NCBI RefSeq assembly: GCF_000373565.1
Contig: NZ_KB891809.1
Span: 62,001-126,000 of the forward strand
Length of the DNA stretch: 64,000 nucleotides
Origin: Streptomyces sp. HmicA12
Lineage (GTDB): Bacteria; Actinomycetota; Actinomycetes; Streptomycetales; Streptomycetaceae
Reading direction: 5' to 3'
Part shown: positions 1-8,864 of the stretch, in pieces
Layout of the letters: each line of letters opens with the position of its first letter
Numbering within the stretch: the first letter of the stretch is position 1
The notes under the pieces: generated by a model
Told to the model about the DNA's origin: nothing
Database searches by the model: none
Seen by the model: the letters and a program-made list of their open reading frames with translations, nothing else
Position numbers and translations under genes: made by a program

Positions 1-626
1 TCGGCCACGGTGAAGCTGGACGCCTCGGCCCGCCCCGTGTAGTACCGCCCGACGACGGCCTCGTCGATGGTCCCCTCGACGTCGGCGCCGAGCTGGGTGA
101 CGGCGGACGCGAGCTCCCGCAGGTCGCTCCCGATGGCGTCGACGAGCGCCTGGCACGCCTCGGGGGTGGCGGACCGCCCGATCGTGCGGAACTCGGCCCG
201 TACGAACGACAGCCGGTCCGCCGGCTTGGTCATCTTCGGGCAGGCGACTTCCCGCGCCCCCGCCTTGCGAGCGGCGTCGAGCAGCCCCTTGCCCTTGGCG
301 CCACCGGCGTGCAGCAGCACCAGCGTGATCTCCTCGGCGGGCGAGCCGAGATACGCCTTCACGTCCTTGACGGTGTCCGCCGACAGGTCCTGCGCATTGC
401 GTACGACGACGACCTTGCGCTCGGCGAACAGCGACGGGCTCGTCAGCTCGGCCAGCGTGCCGGGCTGCAGCTGATCAGGGGCGAGATCCCGCACGTCGGT
501 GTCCGCGTCCGCGGCACGCGCGGCCGCGACCACCTCCTGCACCGCGCGGTCGAGGAGCAGGTCCTCCTGCCCCACGGCGACGGTGAGCGGAGCGAGGGGA
601 TCATCGTGTGCACTCTTCCTGGCCAT
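1..626 (-). CDS. holA: DNA polymerase III delta subunit, HolA (N-terminal part, runs off window)
   Basis: Clamp-loader delta subunit, which opens the beta sliding clamp during replication. The reverse-strand reading starts at ATG 626 (MARKSAHDDPLAPLTV) and stays open to the left edge, giving about 208 residues of a family protein usually near 320-330. The early stretch VGQEDLLLDRAVQEV and the later ERKVVVVRNAQDL and EEITLVLLHAGG match the delta N-terminal AAA+-like domain, which lacks a canonical Walker A. The C-terminal half lies outside the window. An IS481-like element starts about 55 bp upstream of the start codon, so any distant promoter would now be separated from the gene. Identity is recognised from sequence pattern and from position near comEC/leuS. 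Confidence 0.85.
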   Translation of the reverse strand, partial: MARKSAHDDPLAPLTVAVGQEDLLLDRAVQEVVAAARAADADTDVRDLAPDQLQPGTLAELTSPSLFAERKVVVVRNAQDLSADTVKDVKAYLGSPAEEITLVLLHAGGAKGKGLLDAARKAGAREVACPKMTKPADRLSFVRAEFRTIGRSATPEACQALVDAIGSDLRELASAVTQLGADVEGTIDEAVVGRYYTGRAEASSFTVA

Positions 627-680
627 CGCGGTCAAGCATCCCACGCGGCACTGACAACCCGGCCCGTCCGCTCGGAGCTG

Positions 681-704
681 CTAGGTGTTCTGTCCTGGGG
701 GTTG
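681..704 (+). repeat. left terminal inverted repeat of the IS
   Basis: Left end of the IS481-like element. It matches the reverse complement of 1733-1756 with a few mismatches over about 24 bp. The first four or five bases (CTAG or CTAGG) may be duplicated target. Confidence 0.75.
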
Positions 705-802
705 TGGACGGGTGAGGCAGGTCTCGGCTGAGGGATCTTGAACGGGTGAGGGCCTTCCGGTTCGGTGTGGATTGCGACATCTACCCCGACAGAAAGGCCC
801 TC

Positions 803-1756
803 GTGGTCCACCGTGATGCACCCCTGACCGAGACCGGACGGCTGTGTCTGGCCCGCTGCGTGGTCGAGGACGGCTGGCCGCTGCGGCGGGCGGCCGAACG
901 CTTCCAGGTCTCGCCGACCACGGCCCGGCGCTGGGCCGACCGCTACCGCACGCTCGGCGCGGCAGGCATGAGCGACCGCTCGTCCCGACCGCATCACAGC
1001 CCGGGCCGGACCCCGACCCGCACCGAGCGGCGCATCATCAAAGTCCGTGTCCTGCGCCGCTGGGGACCGGCCCGCATCGCCTGCCTGCTGAAATTGAACC
1101 CGTCCACCGTGCACCGGGTCCTGGCCCGCTAGCAACTGGCCCGCCTCGCTCACCTCGACCGCTCCACCGCACGGGTGATCCGCCGCTACGAACGCTCCGC
1201 GCCGGGCGAGTTGGTGCACGTGGACATCAAGAAGCTCGGCAACATCCCCGACGGCGGCGGCCACAAGACCCTGGGCCGCCGGGCCGGCCGCAGGACCCGC
1301 TCCGGCGTGGGCTGCAGCTACCTGCACAACGCCGTCGACGACCACTCCCGCCTCGCCTACAGCGAGATCCACGCAGACGAGAAGAAGGAAACCGCAACCG
1401 CCTTCTGGACCCGGGCCCAGGCATTCTTCGCCCAGGCCGGGATCACCATCCAGCGGGTGCTGACCGACAACGGCTCCTGCTACCGCTCACGCGACTGGCG
1501 CGATGCCCTGGCCGCAGCCGAGATCACCCACAAGCGGACCCGCCCCTACCGGCCGCAGACGAACGGCAAGGTCGAACGCCTCAACCGCACCCTCCTGGAC
1601 GAGTGGGCCTACACCCTGCCCTACCGCACGGAGACCGAACGACGCGAGGCGTACCCCGGCTGGCTGCACTCCTACAATCACCACCGCGGACACACCGCCC
1701 TGAAAGGTCAACCACCCGCCAGCCCCGCCCCCAACCTCACAGGGCAATACACCTAG
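803..1756 (+). pseudogene. IS481-family transposase, interrupted by an in-frame amber codon
   Basis: Starting at GTG 803 (VVHRDAPLTETGRLCL), the frame reads a helix-turn-helix (residues about 25-50, LRRAAERFQVSPTTARRW) and hits TAG at 1130-1132. It continues in the same frame to 1756 with the DDE integrase core: VHVDIKKL (first Asp), VLTDNGSCYR (second Asp) and TNGKVERLNR (Glu). The part after the stop alone could start near 1175 but would lack the DNA-binding domain. The context ARxQLARLAHLD suggests a Tyr codon TAC changed to TAG. The terminal stop codon TAG at 1754-1756 is supplied by the CTAG at the insertion border. One nonsense mutation and no frameshift indicate recent decay. Confidence 0.85.
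1733..1756 (-). repeat. right terminal inverted repeat of the IS
   Basis: Right end of the element. The reverse complement begins CTAGGTGTATTGCCCTG. It overlaps the last codons and stop of the transposase. Confidence 0.75.
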
Positions 1757-2016
1757 GGCTCCTCGCGCCACCCGTCCCACTCGCCCGCGAACGCGTCGAG
1801 CTCCTTCGGGTCGAGTCGGCCCCGCGGGTCCTCGACGACCAGCAGCCACTGCGCGTCCTCGGCGTCGTCCTCGCCGGCCAGCGCGTCCCGTACCAGCTGG
1901 GGCTCCTCGGCCACGCCGAAGCGCTCGGCGAGCGCTTCGGCGGCCTCTTCCGCGGCGTCGCGGTCGGGCAGCACCAGTACGTGTCTCACATCGCTCACGC
2001 CACCATCTTCGGGCAC
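1753..2016 (-). CDS. small conserved hypothetical protein, 87 aa
   Basis: Starts at GTG 2016 (alternative GTG 1998, VSDVRHVLVLPDRD). The product is small, acidic and soluble, with the pattern VLVLPDRDAAEEAAEALAER and WLLVVEDPRG, ending GEWDGWREEP. I do not recognise a named family; it looks like a short alpha/beta protein. Its stop codon TAG (1755-1753) lies in the CTAG that served as the IS target. Joining the flanks without the IS also gives GAG CCC TAG, so the coding region appears intact. It lies 34 bp downstream of the YceI-type gene on the same strand and may be cotranscribed with it. Confidence 0.6.
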   Translation of the reverse strand: MPEDGGVSDVRHVLVLPDRDAAEEAAEALAERFGVAEEPQLVRDALAGEDDAEDAQWLLVVEDPRGRLDPKELDAFAGEWDGWREEP

Positions 2017-2050
2017 GCGCGCGACGGCTCCGCACCGGGGCGGCCGCCGG

Positions 2051-2935
2051 TCAGCCCTCCTTGGGCACCATCTGTACGTCGAGGTCGATCCGGACGCTGG
2101 ACCCGACGACGGCGATGCCGCGGGCCAGCATGGTCTGCCAGCTGACCGTGAAGTCGTCGCGGTGCAGTTCGGTGGTGGCGCGGCAGGCGGCGCGGGTCTC
2201 GCCCTCCATCCCGTTGCCCAGGCCCAGGTACTCGGCGTCGAGCGTGACCGTGCGGGTCACGCCGTGCAGGGAGAGCGCACCGGTGATCCCCCAGCGGTTG
2301 CCGCCCTTGTGCACGAAGCGCTCGCTGTAGAACTCCAGGGTCGGGAAGCGGTCGACGTCCAAGAAGTCGCCGGACCTGAGGTGGTCGTCGCGCATCTTCA
2401 CGTTCGTGTCGATGGACGACGCGTCGATGACCACGTGCATCGCGGACTGCTCGATGCGGTCGGCGACCCGCAGCGCTCCGGCGAAGGTGTTGAACCGGCC
2501 GTGGATCCGGGCGAGCCCGATGTGCCGTGCCGTGAACGCGATCGAGGAGTGCATCGGCTCGATCTCCCAGTCGCCCGCGTCGGGCAGCTGGGGCGGCGTG
2601 GCGACCTGGAGCGTCACGTCGCCGAGCGAGGCGTGCGCGCTCTCGGCGACGGTGGCGCCACCCCGGAAGGGCGCGTACCCCTCGGCCGAGACGGCGAGCC
2701 GGTAGTCACCGGCGGGCACCGCCGCCATGAACGAACCGAACGGGTCGGTCCCCCCGCTCACCACCTTGCGCCCCATCACATCGGTCACCGCGAACTCGGC
2801 GCCGCGCACCGGCTCGTTGACCGGGTCGAGGACCCGGCAGCTGAGAACGCCCGCACTGGGCGGCATCGTCACCGCCGCCAAAGGACTTGTCCGTTGAGCC
2901 CGGTTCGTACGGTTTCCCAGCCAGCGGCCGAACAT
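2051..2935 (-). CDS. YceI-domain protein with N-terminal carboxypeptidase-regulatory-like domain
   Basis: 294 residues. Residues about 28-110 resemble a carboxypeptidase-regulatory-like beta-sandwich (GVLSCRVLDPVNEPVRGAEF and VPAGDYRLAVSAEGYAPF). Residues about 120-290 are a YceI lipocalin-like barrel (GDWEIEPMHSSIAFTARHIG, FNTFAGALRV and GITGALSLHGVTRTVTLDAE). YceI proteins bind isoprenoid or other hydrophobic ligands. No convincing signal peptide is seen, so a cytoplasmic location is possible. ATG 2935 follows GGTAGG closely; an internal ATG (MPPSAGVLSC) is an alternative. The small 87-aa ORF follows on the same strand. Confidence 0.75.
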   Translation of the reverse strand: MFGRWLGNRTNRAQRTSPLAAVTMPPSAGVLSCRVLDPVNEPVRGAEFAVTDVMGRKVVSGGTDPFGSFMAAVPAGDYRLAVSAEGYAPFRGGATVAESAHASLGDVTLQVATPPQLPDAGDWEIEPMHSSIAFTARHIGLARIHGRFNTFAGALRVADRIEQSAMHVVIDASSIDTNVKMRDDHLRSGDFLDVDRFPTLEFYSERFVHKGGNRWGITGALSLHGVTRTVTLDAEYLGLGNGMEGETRAACRATTELHRDDFTVSWQTMLARGIAVVGSSVRIDLDVQMVPKEG

Positions 2936-3260
2936 GACCTACCCACCCCAGTGCGCCTTGACAACTTCCGTCACATCTTCAACGAAGAAACATTCGACCA
3001 CCGTTGCGGCTTTCGAGGCAACACGGGCCCACATCCCGGGAATGGAGGAGAAGGTGCACTGTCGCCCACGACTGGCCCGAATTCACCACTCCGGTTGTCG
3101 TTTCGCCAGCTCAGAGGCATTTCTACTCACCGGTAGCAACAGCACCGGCACGCTCTGGAGCACGGGTAGGCCCCCGCCCGGCACCCCTGTCGCCCACAGC
3201 GGGCACGCAGGCCGCACACAGTCACCCGCACGCTCGCACCACGCCCTTCCCCCGCCGCCC
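2936..3260. other. 325-bp intergenic region between the YceI gene and comEC
   Basis: Both neighbours are on the reverse strand, so this holds the comEC 3' end region and the promoter of the YceI-type gene. It is less GC-biased near 2950-3000. I see no clear hairpin with a T tract, no RNA gene and no convincing small ORF; the open frames here are short and lack codon bias. Confidence 0.5.
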
Positions 3261-5867
3261 TCAGGGTTCGGTATGCGCCACTCCCAACTCCGTTCCCCCG
3301 CGCCCGTCTTGCTCGGCTCGCCCACCTCGTCGGCCTGGGTCACCGCTCACGACCGCGACCGCTCCGTCCCGGTCCGTCCGCAACACCGCCGTGCCCCGGG
3401 ACCGCAGCGCCGCCAGGGTGCGCGGAGCCGGATGACCGTACGGGTTGTCGGCTCCGACGCTGATCAGCGCCAGCCGCGGCGCGGCCCGCCGCAACAGCTC
3501 CGGGTCCTGGTAGGCCGAGCCGTGATGGGCGACTTTGAGGACGTCCACCGCGGGCAGCCGGGCCCCCGCGCCGGTTCTCGACAGGGCGCGCTGCGCGGCC
3601 GGTTCGAGGTCGCCGAGCAGCAGCAACGTCAGCCCTCCGGTGCGCACGAGCAGCGTGACGCTCGCGTCGTTCGGCCCGTCCGGGGCGGGCTCCGGCCCGG
3701 GCAGCGGCCAGAGCACCTCCCAGTCGAGCGGCCCGCTCCTGCGCCGCTCCCCCGCCGCGGCCCGGACCATCGGGATCCCGTGCTCCTTCGCGAGCCCCCG
3801 CACGAACGCGACCTGGTCCACCGGCTCCTCGAAGCCCGTCGTCTCGATCGCCCCCACCGACCGCCCCCTCAACACCCCTGACAGGCCCGCCACATGGTCC
3901 GCGTGGAAATGCGTGAGCAGCACCAGCGGGATGCGGGTGACGCCCAACGAGCGCAGACACCGGTCGACGAGCACCGGGTCGGGCCCCGCGTCCACGACGA
4001 CCCCGGCGCCGGACCCGGCCGCGAGCACCAGCGCGTCCCCCTGCCCCACGTCGCACATCACCAGGCGCCAGCCCGGCGGCGGCCACCCTGTGATCACCCG
4101 GGCCAACGGCGCGGGCTGCACCACCAGGAGGAGCAGCAACAGCACACAAGCCCCGCTGACCCAAGGCGACTTGAGCACTCTCCGCCCCACGGCGACGAGG
4201 ACCACCGTGCCGACCGCGAGCAGCGCTCCGCCGCGCCAGCCACCGGGCCAGTCCACGCCACTGCCCGGCAGCGCGGCCCCGGTGCGCGCGATCCCGGCGA
4301 TCCAACCGGTGGGCCAACCCGCGCACCAGGCGAGGAACTTCGCCACCGGCATGGCCACCGGAGCCGCCGCGAGCGCCGCGAACCCCAGCACGGTCGCGGG
4401 CGCTACGGCGAACTCCGCCAGCAGATTGCACGGCACGGCCACCAGGCTCACCCGCGCCGCGAGCACGGCGACGACCGGCGCGCACACGGCCTGCGCGGCG
4501 GCGGCCGCCCCGAGCGCTTCGGCGAGCCGCCCCGGCACCCCGCGCCCGCGCAGCGCCGCGCTCCAGCGCGGGCCGAGGGTCAGCAGCGCCCCGGTGGCGA
4601 GCACCGACAGCAGGAACCCGTAACTCCGCGCCAGCCAGGGGTCGTACAGGACGAGCAGCAGCACGGCCGTGGCCAGCGCGGGGATCAGGGATCGGCGCCG
4701 CCCGGTGGCGACGGCGAGCAGCGCGATCAGTCCGCACGCCGCCGCCCGCAGCACGCTGGGCTCGGGCCGGCACACCACGACGAAGCCGAGCGTCAGCACC
4801 CCGCCGAGCAGCGCGGTCGTCCGCAGCGAGAACCCGGCCCGGGGCGCGAGCCCCCGTCTCTCGACGAGGTGCGCGGTGCCGGCCGGCCCGATCAGCAGAG
4901 CCAGCAAGATCGTGAAATTGGCCCCGCTCACGGCCATCAAGTGCAGCAGATCGGTCGCCTGGAACGCCGCGTGCAGCTCCGGTGCGACCCGTGCCGTGTC
5001 GCCGATGACGAGGCCGGGCAGCAGGGCCCGCGCATCCGCGGGCAACCCCTCGGTGGCCTCTCTCAGTCCCCCGCGCAGCGTGCCGGCCAGCCGCTGCGGC
5101 CCGCTCGGCGCACCCACCACCTCGGGACGGTCGTCCGCCCCGACGCGCAGCACCGCCGCGACCCGGTCGCCGTCCGTCAGCGGCGGTGCGAGCCCGCCCC
5201 TGATCCGCAGCCGGGTGGTCGGCAGCAGGGACAGCCAGGGGCTGCCGCGCGGCCCGGCCCGCCGGTCGTCCCCACCGACCCGGAGCGCACTCGCCACGAC
5301 CAGCACCGGGGCCCGGGTCCGGTGCACCGCGCCGTCCGGCGCCGTCACCCGTACGACGTCGGCCTCGATGAGCACGGCGGCCGGTGCGGTGTGGTCCCCC
5401 TTGATCCGGGGCCGGGTGAGCCGCGGGTCGGAGGTGACCTCCAACTCGACGTCCACCCTGGCGTATTGGGCCGCGAGGTTCGGTACGGGGCCGCGCCGCA
5501 GATCGGCTCCGTGCAGACCCGCGGAGGTCGCTGCCGCGGCGGTGCACAGGAGGAGTGTCGCGACGGGGATCCGCCAGACTCCGGGTGAGCGGCCGCCGGG
5601 GTGGAGGGCTTCGAGCGTGCCCGTGTCCCGCGCTCCTGCGGGACGCCTTCCCCTGCGGCCCGCCACCAGGAGCCCCGAGCCGGTGAGCGCGCACCCCACG
5701 GCCACCGCGCCCGCCCACCATCCCGGAGCCGTCAGCAGCAGCGCCGCCGTGACCCACGCCGCCAGCGCGGGCGGCACCAGCCTCAGGTCCACCGGCCCCT
5801 CGTCCCGCGGACCGGCGACGCCGGGCCCGCTCCCGACTCGCTCCCCCTCCACCGTCGCACGGGTCAT
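3261..5867 (-). CDS. comEC: ComEC/Rec2-family DNA-uptake channel-like membrane protein
   Basis: 868 residues from ATG 5867. A hydrophobic N-terminus is followed by an extracytoplasmic OB-like region, then the competence-domain membrane core (LLHLMAVSGANFTILLALL, many TM segments to about residue 590). The C-terminus is a metallo-beta-lactamase domain with the metal motif LLTHFHADHVAGLSG and a later KVAHHGSAYQD. Family members form the inner-membrane pore for single-stranded DNA, and the MBL domain is nuclease-like. Natural competence is not established in Streptomyces, so the physiological role is open. The start overlaps the comEA stop by 4 bp (ATGA at 5867-5864), indicating translational coupling. 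In-frame codons extend far upstream but are the antisense of comEA. Confidence 0.9.
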   Translation of the reverse strand: MTRATVEGERVGSGPGVAGPRDEGPVDLRLVPPALAAWVTAALLLTAPGWWAGAVAVGCALTGSGLLVAGRRGRRPAGARDTGTLEALHPGGRSPGVWRIPVATLLLCTAAAATSAGLHGADLRRGPVPNLAAQYARVDVELEVTSDPRLTRPRIKGDHTAPAAVLIEADVVRVTAPDGAVHRTRAPVLVVASALRVGGDDRRAGPRGSPWLSLLPTTRLRIRGGLAPPLTDGDRVAAVLRVGADDRPEVVGAPSGPQRLAGTLRGGLREATEGLPADARALLPGLVIGDTARVAPELHAAFQATDLLHLMAVSGANFTILLALLIGPAGTAHLVERRGLAPRAGFSLRTTALLGGVLTLGFVVVCRPEPSVLRAAACGLIALLAVATGRRRSLIPALATAVLLLVLYDPWLARSYGFLLSVLATGALLTLGPRWSAALRGRGVPGRLAEALGAAAAAQAVCAPVVAVLAARVSLVAVPCNLLAEFAVAPATVLGFAALAAAPVAMPVAKFLAWCAGWPTGWIAGIARTGAALPGSGVDWPGGWRGGALLAVGTVVLVAVGRRVLKSPWVSGACVLLLLLLVVQPAPLARVITGWPPPGWRLVMCDVGQGDALVLAAGSGAGVVVDAGPDPVLVDRCLRSLGVTRIPLVLLTHFHADHVAGLSGVLRGRSVGAIETTGFEEPVDQVAFVRGLAKEHGIPMVRAAAGERRRSGPLDWEVLWPLPGPEPAPDGPNDASVTLLVRTGGLTLLLLGDLEPAAQRALSRTGAGARLPAVDVLKVAHHGSAYQDPELLRRAAPRLALISVGADNPYGHPAPRTLAALRSRGTAVLRTDRDGAVAVVSGDPGRRGGRAEQDGRGGTELGVAHTEP

Positions 5868-7006
5868 GGCCGGACAAGATTCTGCAGATCCTCGAAGCGG
5901 CGGTCCCCGATGCCGTTGACCTCGCGCAGTTCGTCGACCGAGCGGAAACCTCCGTGCTCCGTGCGGTAGTCGATGATGTGTTGAGCCAGCACCGGGCCGA
6001 CGCCGGGAAGGGTGTCGAGCTGTTCCACCGTGGCCGTGTTCAGGCCGATCGGCCCGGTGGGCGCCGCGGCCGTACCTCCGCCCGCGCTCCCGCTCCCGCC
6101 CGGCGGGGCAGCGCCGACGGCCGCCGCCGGTGCGCCGACCAGGATCTGCTCGCCGTCCATCAGCAGCCGCGCCCTGTTGAGCCCCGCGGTGTCCGTGCCG
6201 GGGCGCACTCCGCCGGCCACCCGCAGCGCGTCCGCCACCCGCGCCCCGGCGGGCAGCCGATGGATCCCCGGGTGCCGCACCTTGCCGCTGACGTCCACCA
6301 CGATTCCCGCGGCACCCGTCGGCGGGGGTCCGGGTGTCGGCGCGGGAACCGTCTCGTCGGCGGGCTCGGCCGCCGCGGGCTGCGCCGCGCGCACCGTCTC
6401 CGGCGCCCGCACCGGTTGTGTGCGCCCCGCCCAGAAGTGCTGCACGGCGAAGAGCGCGGCGACGCAGAGGACCACGACGAGCGCCACGGCGCCCCGCCGC
6501 TCGACACCGCACCGCGTCTGCACCCACAGCGGCAGCCGGTCGCGCACGGCGAGAGTGGTGCGCTCCCGCCAGGAAGGCCCGGACGCGGGCGGCTCGGGCC
6601 CGACGACGGCCGGGACCGGTTCCGGTTCGCCGTCCAGGATTGACTCCCGAGGGCTGAGCCGGACCGGCTCCCGTGGGCCGGGCCTGACCGACTTCGACGC
6701 GCTCAGCCCGACCGCCGCCGGCGCGCTCGGCCGGACCCGCTCCACTGCCTTCGGTACGGGATCCCGCGCCGAAGGCCCGTCCCATCGCGCCGGCTCCACA
6801 CCCTCGTACGGCCGCCGCGGGGCGAAGAGCGCCTCCGCCCGCAGCCGGGTCTCCTCCGCCGCGGCGCGGGCGCGCCCGCGCCGCACGCGACGCCGGATCT
6901 GCCGATGGCGGGCCCTGCTGTCCGACGCGGGGCCACGCCCCGGTCCGCTGGATGTCTGTGCTGTCCGAGACAGTGATCGAAGTGCCATGTCCGAGACGGT
7001 AGGCAT
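5864..7006 (-). CDS. comEA: ComEA-like DNA receptor, SLBB + helix-hairpin-helix
   Basis: About 380 residues from ATG 7006 (MPTVSDMALRSL); ATG 6988 or an upstream start near 7081 is also possible. Layout: long Arg-rich, poorly conserved N-terminus; one TM helix (GAVALVVVLCVAALFAV); linker; SLBB domain (VDVSGKVRHPGIHRLPAG); and a C-terminal double helix-hairpin-helix DNA-binding domain (LNTATVEQLDTLPGVGPVLA and LREVNGIGDRRFEDL). ComEA binds double-stranded DNA outside the membrane and hands it to ComEC. The cytoplasmic arm of roughly 160 residues is unusually long. The stop overlaps the comEC start. Confidence 0.85.
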   Translation of the reverse strand: MPTVSDMALRSLSRTAQTSSGPGRGPASDSRARHRQIRRRVRRGRARAAAEETRLRAEALFAPRRPYEGVEPARWDGPSARDPVPKAVERVRPSAPAAVGLSASKSVRPGPREPVRLSPRESILDGEPEPVPAVVGPEPPASGPSWRERTTLAVRDRLPLWVQTRCGVERRGAVALVVVLCVAALFAVQHFWAGRTQPVRAPETVRAAQPAAAEPADETVPAPTPGPPPTGAAGIVVDVSGKVRHPGIHRLPAGARVADALRVAGGVRPGTDTAGLNRARLLMDGEQILVGAPAAAVGAAPPGGSGSAGGGTAAAPTGPIGLNTATVEQLDTLPGVGPVLAQHIIDYRTEHGGFRSVDELREVNGIGDRRFEDLQNLVRP

Positions 7007-7106
7007 CACCGCACGAACCAGTGGATCTTGGTCAATTCCCGGGGACAACACGCCAGTTGTGGATAACTCCGTCACCCGCACCAGCGACAGCGGCAGGCCG
7101 CGAACC

Positions 7107-7955
7107 CTACTCCCGCGGCGAGATCACCGCGCCGAGCAGCCCCGGTCCTGTGTGCGCCCCGATGACCGCTCCCACCTCGCTGACGTGCAGCTCGGCGAGG
7201 CCGGGCAGCCGCTCACGCAGCCGGCCCGCGAGGACCTCGGCCCGCTCCGGCGCGGCCAGATGGTGCACGGCGATGTCCACCTGCCCACTGCCCGCGCGCT
7301 CGGCGACGATCTCCTCCAGCCGCGCGATCGCCTTCGACGCCGTGCGGACCTTCTCCAGGAGTTCGATGCGGCCGCCGTCGAGCTGCAGCAGTGGCTTGAC
7401 CGCGAGCGCGGAGCCCAGCAGCGCCTGCGCGGCACCGATCCGGCCGCCGCGACGCAGATAGTCCAGGGTGTCGACGTAGAAGTACGCGGACATGCCCGCG
7501 GCCCGCTTCTCCGCGGCGGCCACCGCCTCGTCGACGGTGCCCCCGGCGTCCACCGCCTCCGCGGCCGCGAGCGCGCAGAAGCCGAGCGCCATGGCGACCA
7601 TCCCGGTGTCCACCACGCGCACCGGGGCCGGGGCCTCGCGCGCGGCCAGGACCGCGGCGTCGTAGGTCCCGGAGAACTCGGCCGACAGGTGCAGCGAGAC
7701 AATGGACGTGGCCCCGGACTCGGCGACCCTGCGGTAGGTCTCGGCGAACAGCTCGGGGCTGGGTCTCGACGTCGTCACCGACTGCCGCTTCTGCAGCGCC
7801 TCGGCGAGCGAACGGGCGGAGATCTCCGTGCCCTCCTCGAGTGCTCGGTCGCCCAGGACCACGGTCAGCGGCACTGCCGTGATGTCGTGGCGCTCCATCG
7901 TCCGCTGCGGCAGGTAGGCCGTTGAATCGGTGACGATCGCGACATGGCGGGACAT
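7107..7955 (-). CDS. DegV family fatty-acid-binding protein
   Basis: 282 residues. Typical DegV signatures: N-terminal VAIVTDSTAYLP, TSRPSPELFAETY, SLHLSAEFSGTYDAA, the ligand-pocket region VVDTGMVAMALGF, and DYLRRGGRIGAA. DegV proteins bind a fatty-acid molecule; in Gram-positives FakB members present fatty acids to the kinase FakA, but many DegV proteins have no assigned partner and no fakA is visible here. Cytoplasmic. It lies about 100 bp upstream of comEA on the same strand and may be transcribed with it. Confidence 0.85.
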   Translation of the reverse strand: MSRHVAIVTDSTAYLPQRTMERHDITAVPLTVVLGDRALEEGTEISARSLAEALQKRQSVTTSRPSPELFAETYRRVAESGATSIVSLHLSAEFSGTYDAAVLAAREAPAPVRVVDTGMVAMALGFCALAAAEAVDAGGTVDEAVAAAEKRAAGMSAYFYVDTLDYLRRGGRIGAAQALLGSALAVKPLLQLDGGRIELLEKVRTASKAIARLEEIVAERAGSGQVDIAVHHLAAPERAEVLAGRLRERLPGLAELHVSEVGAVIGAHTGPGLLGAVISPRE

Positions 7956-8039
7956 GCACCGGAGATTACCCGGCGGGGCCCGTCGTCGGCAGCCCGGCCC
8001 CCGACGAGCGGCGCCTGTCGGCCAGCGAGCGGCCGTGGA

Positions 8040-8747
8040 TCAAGTCGTGCTCTCCGGGCGGGGTTTCTTCTGCCACGGATAGACCGGTCGTACACCGGGC
8101 GGGGTGATGGCGGCGGGCCGGTCCTGCTCCTGCCGCCCGGACGGCGAGGGCTGCTCGGCCCGCGAGGGCTGCTGTGCGGCGCCCGGCTCCTCCTCGGCCC
8201 GAGGCTCCGTCGTCCAGTGCCGCAGCGCCCCCGCCTCCAGGTCGATCTGCAGGCTCAGGGAGTCCAGATCGTCGGCCGCGAACCGGGTGGCCCGGTCCCG
8301 GGCCGCGTGCCGCAGGGCGTCGGCTGCGTTCGTGATCTGTTCCGTACGCGCTGTGAGATCCGGCAGCAGGCGCGCCACCTGAGCCTTGTCGGGCTCGCTC
8401 TCCAGGCGCTTCAGTTCGTCGTCCAGCTCATGCCCGTGGGCGCTGAGGCGCCCGAAGAGGTCGACGGATTCCTTGAGGGTGGCGTCCTCGGCCACGCGCG
8501 CGTGCAGCGCGTCCTGCGTGGCCCGCATGGAGCCGCGCAGCTTCAGCCGCAGCTGCGCCAGCTCGCTGGCCGCACCCGGCTGGAAGCTCTTGGCCCGCAA
8601 CGTGGTGTCCTCCACGGTCCTGCGGGCCTGCGCCACCGTGCGGTCCACGCCGCGCTTGGCCGCGCCGACGGCCTTCACCGTCGCGTACGCGCCGAGCACC
8701 AGGAACGCGATGAAGATCAGCGCCACGATCACCAGCACAGTTTCCAC
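8040..8747 (-). CDS. single-TM coiled-coil membrane protein, hypothetical
   Basis: 235 residues from GTG 8747, preceded by a strong GGAGGAG. Residues about 3-25 form one TM helix (ETVLVIVALIFIAFLVLGAY). A long charged helical region follows (about 30-165, probable coiled coil with regular Leu and Ala heptads: LAQLRLKLRGSMRATQDAL, KRLESEPDKAQVARLL), then a Pro/Glu-rich tail ending PVYPWQKKPRPESTT. It is conserved next to leuS in Streptomyces as far as I recall. The function is not known to me; the topology suggests a membrane-anchored scaffold with a cytoplasmic coiled coil. Confidence 0.7.
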   Translation of the reverse strand: METVLVIVALIFIAFLVLGAYATVKAVGAAKRGVDRTVAQARRTVEDTTLRAKSFQPGAASELAQLRLKLRGSMRATQDALHARVAEDATLKESVDLFGRLSAHGHELDDELKRLESEPDKAQVARLLPDLTARTEQITNAADALRHAARDRATRFAADDLDSLSLQIDLEAGALRHWTTEPRAEEEPGAAQQPSRAEQPSPSGRQEQDRPAAITPPGVRPVYPWQKKPRPESTT

Positions 8748-8802
8748 GGCGCTCCTCCGATTCGTCCGCCCCGTTGTCCCGCTCTCTCCACCGTAAACGG
8801 AG

Positions 8803-8843
8803 CGGGCAGGCCGAGGGTTCCGGCGGAACCCCCAACCTGCCCG
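8803..8843 (-). terminator. leuS transcription terminator hairpin
   Basis: Nested stems downstream of the leuS stop: CGGGCAGG (8803-8810) with CCTGCCCG (8836-8843), and inside it GGGTTCC (8815-8821) with GGAACCC (8825-8831). There is no strong T run, as is common in Streptomyces. Confidence 0.65.
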
Positions 8844-8864
8844 TAGGGAACAACCCTGAGCCCG

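Larger units (their letters stand above)
681..1756 (+). mobile_element. IS481-like insertion sequence
   Basis: About 1.07 kb element with one transposase frame on the plus strand. The ends form an imperfect inverted repeat: CTAGGTGTTCTGTCCTG from 681 and CTAGGTGTATTGCCCTG read inward from 1756 (three mismatches in 17). CTAGG occurs at both borders (681-685 and 1753-1757). IS481 of Bordetella is known to insert at NCTAGN and duplicate the target, so CTAG here is likely target rather than element. The element sits between holA and a small reverse-strand ORF. Removing the insert restores a sequence in which that ORF still ends in TAG, so no reading frame was destroyed. The transposase carries an in-frame stop, so this copy is probably not autonomous. 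Confidence 0.85.

Noticed and set aside
5868..6785. Long in-frame extension upstream of comEC
   Set aside because: It runs antisense-phase through comEA; the ATGA junction at 5867-5864 gives a far better start and the extension is Arg/Gly low complexity.
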